Assembly: GCA_009763385.1 (NCBI GenBank)
Contig: CM019831.1
Location: 17,200,080 to 17,264,079, forward strand
Source of the DNA: Coix lacryma-jobi var. lacryma-jobi
Lineage: Eukaryota; Streptophyta; Magnoliopsida; Poales; Poaceae
Length of the DNA stretch: 64,000 nt
Direction: 5' to 3'
The notes beneath the pieces were generated by a model. The model had not been told where the DNA came from. It saw only the letters and a list, made by a program, of their open reading frames with translations, and searched no databases. Every line of letters begins with the position of its first letter. Position 1 is the first letter of the stretch. The translations under genes and the position numbers were made by a program. Below are positions 55,843 to 64,000 of this stretch, piece by piece.

Positions 55843-58800
55843 TTAAGGGTAGAAGTGACGTAGCTGAGAGATGTTCCACGCGTTCGCCAGGATTCTGCCT
55901 TGATTGTCGTAGAGCTTGTATGTCCCTGGCTTGAGCACCTCAGCTACGGTGTATGGGCCTTCCCATGGAGGGGTGAGCTTGTGGCGCCCTCGATTGTCTT
56001 GCAGCCGTCGAAGCACGAGGTCCCCCACCGCTAGGTCCCTTTTGCGTGCGTGCTTGTTGTGGTAGCGTCGAAGCGTTTGCTGGTAGCGCGCGGAGTTGAT
56101 GAGCGCCACGTCTCGGGCCTCCTCGAGTTGGTCCTTGGCGTTGGCGAGCTTTTCGTCGTTGGTTTGCTCGTTGTAGGCTCGAAGTCGAGGGGAGCCGTAC
56201 TCGAGGTCCGTAGGCAAGACGGCCTCGGCACCGTAGGTCAGGAAGAACGGAGTGAACCCGGTGGCTCAACTTGGCGTTGTCCTGAGGCCCCACAGCACCG
56301 AGGGGAGCTCTGCAGCCCACCCCTTTCCGAAATTTTTGAGGGTTTTGAACAACCTCGGCTTCAGCCCATGGAGTATCATGCCGTTGGCGCGCTCGACCTG
56401 CCCGTTGCATTGAGGGTACGCGACCGAGGCCCAGGTCACGCGAATGCTGTTGTCGTCGCAGAAGTTGGTGAACTTTTTGCCCGTGAATTGGGTGCCATTG
56501 TCGGTGATGATGACGTTGGGCACACCAAACCGGTACATGATGTTGGCGATGAACTCGACAGCCTTCTCGGAGGTGGGGTCGCCTATCGGCTTAGCCTCGA
56601 TCCACTTGGTGAACTTGTCGATGGCCACGAGCACGTGTGAGTGCCCTCCACTTGTCTTTTTGAGGGGACCTACAAGGTCGAGCCCCCAAACGGCGAATGG
56701 CCAAGTAATTGGGATCATCTGCAGGGCATGTGCGGGTTGGTGCGTCTGCTTGGCGTAGAATTGACACCCATGGCATGCCCGGACCAAGCGCTTGGCGTCT
56801 CCAACGATAGTCGGCCAATAGAAGCCTTGACGGAAGGCGTTCCCAACCAGGGTCCTTGGTGCTGCGTGGTGGCCGCAAGCCCCCGAGTGCATGTCGTCGA
56901 GGAGCTTGCGTCCTTCCTTGAGTGGGATGCAGCGCTGAAGGATCCCGGTCGGACTTCGTCGATACAGTTCCCGTCCGTCGCCGTAGATGACGTAGGTCTT
57001 GGCCCTCCGAGCGATGCGTCGGGCCTCCGTCTTGTCTTCTGGTAGCTCGCCTTGCGTCAGGTAGTCGAGGTAGGGTGTCCGCCAGTCGAGGGGTCGTGAT
57101 GAAGAAGAGGCGGGTGCGTCGACCTGCATCGCCTCAGCGGACGTCGAGGGGTCATTCCCGAGGGGTGGTGTTGAAAGTCGTGCCCCCGTGTCTTGCTCGA
57201 GGGGTGGCGTCGAGGGGCCAGCCCCCGGGTCGATTTTGACGGATGGCTCGAAAACGTCCCTCGAGAAGACGTCTGGTGGAACCGTGCCGCGCGTGGACGC
57301 CAACTTTGCCAGCTCGTCGGCGGCCTCGTTGTACCTTCGAGCTATGTGGTTAAGCTCGAGGCCGTAGAACTTATCTTCTAGCTTGCGTACCTCCCCGCAG
57401 TATGCTTCCATCCTGGGATCGATGCAGCTCGAGGCCTTCATGACCTGGTTGACAACGAGCTGCGAGTCCCCTCGAACGTCGAGGCGTCGGACCCCGAGCT
57501 CAAGGGCGATGCGCAGCCCATTGACGAGGGCCTCGTACTCGGCGACGTTGTTGGAGGCGGGGAAGTGCAGGCGTAGCAGGTAGCGCATGTGGACTCCGAG
57601 GGGTGAGATGAAGAGCAGGCCTGCGCCTGCCCCTGTCTTCATGAGGGACCCGTCGAAGTACATGGTCCAGAGCTCGGCTTGCATCTGCGCCGGCGGGAGC
57701 TGAGTGTCTGTCCATTCAGCAACGAAGTCTGCCAACGCTTGCGACTTGATGGCTTTTCGCGGGGCGTAGGTGATGGTCTCCCCCATCAGCTCGGCGGACC
57801 ACTTGGCGATGCGCCCCGTGGCCTCCCGATTGTTGATGATTTCACCGAGGGGGAAGGATGACACCACCGTCACGGGATGAGCGAGGAAGTAGTGCTGGAG
57901 CTTGCGCCTCGTGACGATGATGCCGTAGAGCAGCTTCTGGATGTGCGGGTACCGGACCCTGGCCTCGGAGAGCACCTCACTGGTGAAGTACACTGGCCGT
58001 TGGACCGGCAACGCATGACCCTCCTCATGCCTCTCGACGACTATGACCGCGCTGACCACCTGAGTGGTTGCAGCCACATAGAGGAGGAGAGGCTCGGGGG
58101 AATCGCCATCCTGGGCTGGTTGTGGTGGCACGAGAATTGGCGCGGAGGTCAGCAACCCCTTCAACTTGGTTAAGGCTTCCTCGGCTTCGATAGTCCACGC
58201 AAAGCGTCCCGTCTTCTTCAGCAGGCGGTAGAGGGGTAGTGCCTTTTCCCCTAGCCTCGAGATGAATCTGCTGAGAGCGGCCAGGCAGCCCGTCACTTTC
58301 TGCACACCCTTGAGGTCTCGGATTGGGCCCATCCTCGTGACGGCTGAGATTTTTTCAGGGTTTGCCTCGATCCCCCGTTGTGAGACAATGTAGCCAAGCA
58401 GCATGTCTCGAGGCACACCAAAGGCACACTTCTCGGGGTTGAGCTTCACATTCTTGGCCCGGAGGCACTCGAACGTGGTCTCGAGATCGCCGATGAGGTT
58501 CCCGACTTTCTTGGTCTTCACCACGATGTCATCGACGTAAGCCTCGACGGTCTTGCCTATGTGTACACCAAAAATATGCTGAATGCAACGTTGGTACGTT
58601 GCCCCGGCGTTTCGAAGGCCGAAGGGCATTGTAACGTAGCAATACATGCCAAAAGGCGTAATAAAAGAGGTTGCGAGTTCGTCGGACTTTTTCATCTTAA
58701 TTTGGTGGTAGCCGGAATATGCATCGAGGAACGAAAGCACTTCGCACCCAGCAGTGGAATCAACAATCTGATCAATTCTAGGTAAAGGAAATGGAACCTT

Positions 58801-61800
58801 TGGACATGCTTTATTCAGACCAGTGTAATCTACACGCATCCGCATTTTTCCATTCTTTTTCCTAACTAGTACAGGGTTAGCTAGCCACTCTGGGTGAAAT
58901 ACCTCCTTGATGAATCCGGCCGCTAGAAGCTTGTGCACCTCCTCGCCGATGATCCTGCGCTTTTCCTCGTCGAAGCGGCGCAGGCGTTGCTTCACCGGTC
59001 TGGACCCGGCCTGGATCTCCAAGGCGTGCTCGGCGACGTCCCTCGGTATGCCCGGCATGTCCGAGGGGCTCCACGCAAACATGTCGACGTTCGCGCGGAG
59101 AAAGTCGACGAGCACTGCTTCCTATTTGGGCTCGAGGCTGGTACTGATGGTCAGCGTCTTGCCATTGGCCGAGGTCGGGTCGACGGGTATCTGCTTGGTG
59201 TGCTCAGCCGGCTCGAAGGTGCCGACGTGGCGCTTTGCTTCTGAGGCCTCCTCGGTGGCCAAGGCTGCCAAGGCCTCGAGCGAGTCGAGGTGGACGTTGG
59301 CCTCCCCACGCTCGACGCACTCCACGTCGCAGTGGTACGCGTGCTCGTAGGAGGTGTCGACGGTGATGACCCCTTTTGGCCCCGGCATCTTGAGCTTCAA
59401 GTACGTGTAGTTTGGAACCGCCATGAACTTGGCGTAGCCTGGCCGGCCGATGATGGCGTGGTAGGTCCCTTGGAAGCCAACCACTTCGAAGGTGAGCGTT
59501 TCCTGACGGAAGTTTGCCGGCGTGCCGAAGCAAACCGGCAGGTCGATGCGCCCGAGGGGGTGGGCCTTCTTCCCTGGCACGACTCCGTGGAACCCCCCGA
59601 CGCTGGGTCGGAGCTGACCCTCTGAAATCCCCAGGAGGTCGAGGGTCTCGAGGTATATGATGTTGAGGCTCGAGCCCCCATCCATCAACACCTTGGAGAA
59701 CCGAACGTCGACTATGACGGGGTCGACGATGAGGGGGTACGCTCCCGGGTTTATGACATGGTCCGGATGGTCGTCACGGTCGAACGTGATCGGCGCATCA
59801 GACCAGTCAAGGTACCGGGGGGCGTCGTGGCCGAGTGCAAAGATCTCGCGGCGCTCCTTCTTTCTTTCTCGAGCTGAGAGCCCGACGGTCGGCCCCCCGT
59901 AGATCATGTAGCAGTCGCGCACCGGGGGGAAGTTACCGTCCGCGTCCCCTCCACCGCGCCGTTTGTTATCCTTGCCCACGAGCGCGTCTTCTTTCTTATC
60001 GCCGAGCTTGGAGTAGTAGCCTTTCATCAGTCGGCAGTCCTTTAACTTGTGATTTACGGGGCCCCTGTGGTAAGTGCAGGGATCCTCGAGCATCTGGTCG
60101 AAAACAGCCCCGTCAGGGGGGCCTCGGGGCTTCTTAGGCTCGAGGGCGCCTGCGAGCACCTCTTCATCGTCGTCGTCATTGGCGCCGTGCTTCGCCTTCT
60201 GACCTTTGCGTTTGTTCTTCTTCCTTTTGTTGTCGTCATTGTTGTCGTTCTTGGCGTCGTTGCCCTTGTTCGAGCCCTCCGGCGCGATCACCGCCTTACC
60301 TTTGTCCGTGGAACGGCCGAAGAAGGCCCCCACTGCTTCGTCGTCCGAGGCAAAGCTGGTGACGCGATCCATCAGGTCCTCGACCGTCCTGGGACGGTAG
60401 CGTCCTAGCTCATGAACTAGCTCTTGGCATGTCATGCCCGCGAGGAACGCTGAGATGACGTCCTCGTCAGGCACGTGGGGGAGCTCGAGGCGCTGCTTCG
60501 AGAACCGCCGAGCAAAGTCGCGGAGGGGCTCATCCGCCGCCTGCCTGCAACGCCGTAGGTCCCAGGGGTTGCCTGGGCGCACGCAGGTCCCCTGGAAGTT
60601 CCCGTCGAAGACCCTGACTAGGTCGGCCCAGTCATCGATCCAATCCGGCGGGAGCCCCTCGAGCCACCGGCGGGCGGTGTCCGAGAGGTAAAGTGGGAGT
60701 TGGCGTATGATCACACGGTCGTTGTTCTTTGCTCCGCCCAGTTGGCAGCCTAGGCGGAAGTCTGAGAGCCAGAGCTTGGGCTCGACCTCCCCGTCATACT
60801 TCACGATGTTGGTCGGCGGTCGGAAGCGGTCGGGGAGGGTTGAGCTGCGGATGGCCCGGCTAAAGACCCTGGGGCCCGGGGGCTCGAGGACTTGCCGGTC
60901 TTCATCGCTGTCGTAGCGCCCCCCTCGATGGGCGCTAAAGCCACGCTCCTGGGCCCCCTTGTCCTTGCGCCGGCGGTTGATGTCGTTGCGGGCGTCGTTG
61001 GGGTCTCGAGGTGGCCGGTTGTCGACGATCCGTTCGCGGACTGGCCTAGCTCGAGAGGTGTCTGGCTGGTGGACGGATGCCTCGCGCTCGTTGCGGGGCG
61101 TGTCCGCCGGCTTCCCCGAGGCTGCTCCGCGCCGGCGTGACGCCGAGCTCTCGGCCTGTTGCACAGCGGCTGTCTCGAGGAGGATCTTCACTTCCCCGAG
61201 CATGCGTCTGGCGTCGGGGTTGGAGACGGCGGGCAGGTCACGGAGCATCATCGCCGCCGCCACCACGTTCTGCCCAGCTCGCGGGAAGCATACCTCGGGG
61301 CGTGCTGGTGCACCGTCCTCGAGGATCCGCCGGTGGACCTCTCGAGCCCGACCTCGAGCTCCGGCTCCTCGGGGCTGGTGTGGTTCCTGCATCAGGGTTT
61401 GCCGGAGCTGCAGCAGGTGTTCTTCCTCGGCTTTGGTGATTGCCTCTTGCACCTGCGCGAGTTGCGCCGCCCGGCCGTCGTCGTGCTGAGGCAGTACAGC
61501 CGGTGCTGGAGGTTCGTCCCTCCTCAGAACACGTGATCTGCCTGCCGTGGCCACGTCGCTGGGGCCTTCTAGATCAAGCGCTGGCCTGCCGTCGTCGCCC
61601 TCGTCCTCGGTATCGCATGCGACCTCCTCGAGTTGGAAGCACTCCCTGGTGGGATCCCAGAGGTCGGGGTCGTGGTAGTCGTATTCGTCGGAGTCGGAGC
61701 TGTCGACGGCGTGCCGTCTTGGCAGATGCTAGGACCGCAGCTCGCGGTACCATTCTCCGACGGTGGGTCGCCGGGGAGGCTCGATGGCTCGCGTGACGCC

Positions 61801-62409
61801 GTGGTCGACGTATGCGGGGTGGATGATCTCCAGGTTGGCCATGGCCTGCAGTAGCACACCCGGGCGCTCCTCCTGGCCTGCTGGCGGTCGGTCCCGACGG
61901 CGCTCGTTGAGCCGGCGGGCGTAGGCTGCTGTGGAGTTGTCGAGGCCGAACGGGGTCCGTCGGCGTCGAGCGCGGTATACCCCGTGCGGGAGGAGGCCGG
62001 GTGGCGTCAACGGCGCACGGCTCGGAGGCCTCTGGCCTGGCTCCTGGTCCGTGCGCACGATGAACGCGAAGTCGTTGGGAGGGCGCGGGCGCGCCCTGGA
62101 AGTCTCCGGCCGTGCGTCGGGTAGGCTCCTCCTTGGGAACTCCGCGCCGGCCACGGGAAAGTGGGAGTGCGCCGCCGGCACGGCCTGTGCCTGATGACGA
62201 TGGCAACGACGGCGCCGCTCACGAGGTGGCGACGCGTGGTGGTGTGGGCGACGTGCCACGCTCCTCGCACGGGGTGGCGTGACACGCCCTCCACTCGGGC
62301 CCTCCATGGAGAGCAAGGTCGGCTCGTTGCCGTTGTCGATGGCCAGGAACTCAAGGCTCCCGAACCAGATGACGGCACCGGCAGAGAACGAAGGAGTCGA
62401 AGCAGCCAT
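55843..62409 (-). pseudogene. Tat-element Gag-Pol polyprotein with three in-frame stops
   Basis: A single minus-strand frame of about 2,189 codons runs from the ATG at 62409 (just inside the PBS) to 55843, with stops at 61729-61731 (TAG), 59122-59124 (TAG) and 56266-56268 (TGA) and no frameshift. Domains: gag (TARRWLEGLPPDWIDDW, about 60670), knuckle-like CTYHRGPVNHKLKDC (about 60080), protease (LMDGGSSLNIIY, about 59690), RT (YVDDIV at 58539-58522), RT-linked RNase H, archaeal-type RNase H (MYFDGS near 57660), integrase zinc finger (HHAAP...CHGCQ) and core (TDNGTQF, about 56500; PQCNGQVERAN), ending NAWNISQLRHFYP. The 59122 stop lies between protease and RT, where some retroelements control Pol output; the other two look like simple inactivation. 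Confidence 0.9.
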
Positions 62410-62446
62410 CCAGGAAACAGCGAGAAATCGACTCGACACGCGAAGC

Positions 62447-62466
62447 CCCCTACCTGGCGCGCCAAC
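62447..62466 (-). other. Primer-binding site of the Tat element
   Basis: Directly inside the 5' LTR the minus strand reads GTTGGCGCGCCAGGTAGGGG. TGGCGCGCCAGG would pair with a tRNA 3' end; from memory it best suits a plant tRNA-Arg, as used by several Tat/Ogre elements. The tRNA identity is unconfirmed. Confidence 0.65.
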
Positions 62467-63725
62467 TGTCGGTGTTTCGAAACCGGGGGTATGACACCAA
62501 CGAGTAATATGATCGCGTGCTCTCTTCCTGGATGGTGATGCAAGATGACACAAGGATTTATCCTGGATCGGGCAAAGAAGGCCCTACGTCCAGCGGGGGA
62601 GGATGTTCTTGTATTACTTGCACCTAAGTGCTTATACAGGGGCGAATACAAGCTCGGTGAGCGTGGACCGGAGTCCGGACCTGGGTGTGTGGGTGTATGG
62701 CGTTCTAATGTGTTTGTAACCGTCCGAATGAGGGCCCTGGTGTCCCCTTTTATAGAGCAAGGGAGGCCAGGGTTACACAAGGGTTTTTCAAGTGTCGGGG
62801 CGTACGGTGCCCAATACGAAGTAGGGTAGGAACCCTGTCTTGTCGAAGACATTGTAGCCGACGTGGGCGTTGCTGTTGAGGCGTCCTTGGGGCGTGGCCT
62901 CCATCCCGGGCGCGGACGCGGAGGCGTGGCGAGGTGGAAGCCGTACAGCGCCCATCCCGGAACGTGCAGGGCGCGGCGAGGTCCCTCCGGGTCTTGGGGT
63001 ACCTGTCCTCCAATAGCGTGAGAGCAGTTAGGGCTCGAGGGGCGCAGAGCCGGCCTCGAGATAGCGCCTGCGGGGGGCTCGAGCTCCTGCAGGTATGGGC
63101 GAGTCCCGGAACGCTCGGTCGCTCAGAGGGATTCTAGGCCTCGAGAGGTGGCTCGAGGGTGCTATAGTGCGGGGTATGGCCGAACAGTGTTGTACTGGCG
63201 CCCTTTTGCCCATGCTTATGGTGAAAACGAGGTTTGACTCTGACTCCGGTCACTGTGGCACATGCTGTGTACCAGAGGATGTGACCGGAGTTGGTGAATG
63301 CATTGAATGCGTGGTATGGGGCTAGCTGCCGGTGTCCGTGCCGCCCGAGGGAGGCGTGAAGCGTCTCGAGGGATAGGCTGCTGCGCCTGAGGGGCTCGAG
63401 GTCCCTGGCTTGGAGGGCTCGGGCGAGACGGAGAACGAGCGTTCGCCCGAGGCCTGGCTTGGAGGGCTCGGGCGAGACGGAGAACGAGCGTTCGCCCGAG
63501 GCCTGGCTTGGAGGGCTCGGGCGAGACGGAGAACGAGCGTTCGCCCGAGGCCTAACGCGGAGGGCTCGGGCGAGGCGGAGAACGGACGTTCGCCCGAGGC
63601 CTGACGCGGAGGGCTCGGGCGAGGCAGAGAACGAGTGTTCGCCCGAGGCCTGGCTTGGAGGGCTCGGGCGGGTCTCTTATTTGTTTTGCATTGATTGGGG
63701 GTACCCCTTTGGCGTTCCCCCGACA
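62467..63725 (-). repeat. 5' LTR of the Tat element
   Basis: Same length as the 3' LTR and about 98% identical by eye. It includes the minus-strand TATA box TATAAAAG (62747-62754), which would drive gag-pol, and the 49 bp array from 63405. It ends CCCCCGACA before the CTACT duplication. Confidence 0.95.
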
Positions 63726-63730
63726 CTACT

Positions 63731-64000
63731 GTTCAAAGCTCTGGTGGTCTATGTTTCTTGGATTAATTTTGTTTCTTCATGATGAGTTGTTTGCTGATGT
63801 TTCAGAGTCTTCAACACATACATCTATTCAATTGTGGTGCACTCTTCCAAGTATATCTAGTTGCATATGTGAGATGAAGTCCTTATATACTAGCGCACGT
63901 TGTTAGTCCCATTTTTCATGTTGTCACACAATCAACAAAATCATAATTACAATTTAGAAAACTTGTAAGCACCCATGAGAAGTTGAGAAAGTGAACTTGG
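63731..64000 (+). other. Host DNA right of the Tat element, probable kinase intron
   Basis: AT-rich sequence with no exon. A possible splice acceptor (TGATGTTTCAG, ending at 63806) is not followed by a recognisable kinase subdomain, so the next kinase exon, if it exists, lies beyond the window. Confidence 0.35.

Larger units (their letters stand above)
48381..63725 (-). mobile_element. 15.3 kb Tat-lineage Gypsy retrotransposon with an antisense gene
   Basis: Two 1,259 bp LTRs (48381-49639 and 62467-63725) are flanked by the duplication CTACT (48376-48380 and 63726-63730). Gag, protease, RT, RNase H, a second (archaeal-type) RNase H and integrase run on the minus strand in Gypsy order; the dual RNase H is diagnostic of the Tat/Ogre lineage. 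Between pol and the 3' LTR lies a 6.2 kb region whose plus strand carries an intact five-exon gene. By eye the LTRs differ at about 20 positions (near 1.6%), mostly transitions, so insertion was recent. It appears to sit in the first intron of the kinase gene. Confidence 0.95.

Noticed and set aside
56050..56640. 196-codon plus-strand frame opposite the pol integrase
   Set aside because: It is a shadow of the integrase-coding minus strand in GC-rich DNA with no motif.

Overview
The window is nuclear DNA of a grass, most likely of the Andropogoneae (sorghum, sugarcane or Miscanthus side). This rests on an Au-type SINE, Tourist and Stowaway MITEs, Opie/Ji-like Sireviruses, a Tat-lineage Gypsy element with 1.26 kb LTRs, and GC-rich gene-like islands in AT-rich DNA. 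About 80% is transposable element. I see no rRNA gene, genuine tRNA gene or CRISPR array. Only two host genes are visible and both are incomplete: an NBS-LRR disease-resistance pseudogene (11059-13552) and the first coding exon of a receptor-like kinase (46837-46995).

Layout. 1-6.1 kb: intergenic DNA with a gene-5'-end-like GC island, a tRNA-like tandem repeat with an ATT microsatellite, a CACTA-like piece, a Sirevirus LTR fragment and a LINE 3' end. 6.13-10.19 kb: a 4.07 kb solo LTR inserted in the LINE tail (target duplication ACACC). 10.2-13.6 kb: a Stowaway MITE, a large fold-back element and the NBS-LRR pseudogene, which is split by a 498 bp hAT element. 13.6-16.7 kb: an Au SINE and an orphan promoter of ribosomal-protein type. 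16.75-40.27 kb: a Sirevirus (Copia) with a degraded env-like ORF; its 5' LTR holds a second, complete Sirevirus (27.12-38.73 kb). Both have exact 5 bp target duplications (CACTT, GGGGT). 40.3-48.4 kb: MITEs, a hAT element, CACTA debris, a Sirevirus solo LTR and the kinase exon. 48.38-63.73 kb: a young 15.3 kb Tat-lineage Gypsy element (target duplication CTACT), apparently inside the kinase gene's first intron.

The most notable object is in that Tat element. Gag-Pol runs on the minus strand and carries three in-frame stops. The plus strand, between pol and the 3' LTR, has its own promoter-like region and a five-exon gene (51068-55289). All four introns are GT-AG, the phases join perfectly, and the product would be about 1,289 residues: a plant-retroelement 'putative gypsy-type transposon' domain, an acidic and Arg/Ser-rich middle, and a long Ala/Glu coiled coil. 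An intact, spliced, antisense accessory gene beside a disabled polyprotein is the best candidate here for a poorly described system.

All calls come from reading the sequence. Family names rest on recognised motifs and general knowledge, with no database search. LTR boundaries are firm where a target-site duplication is given.
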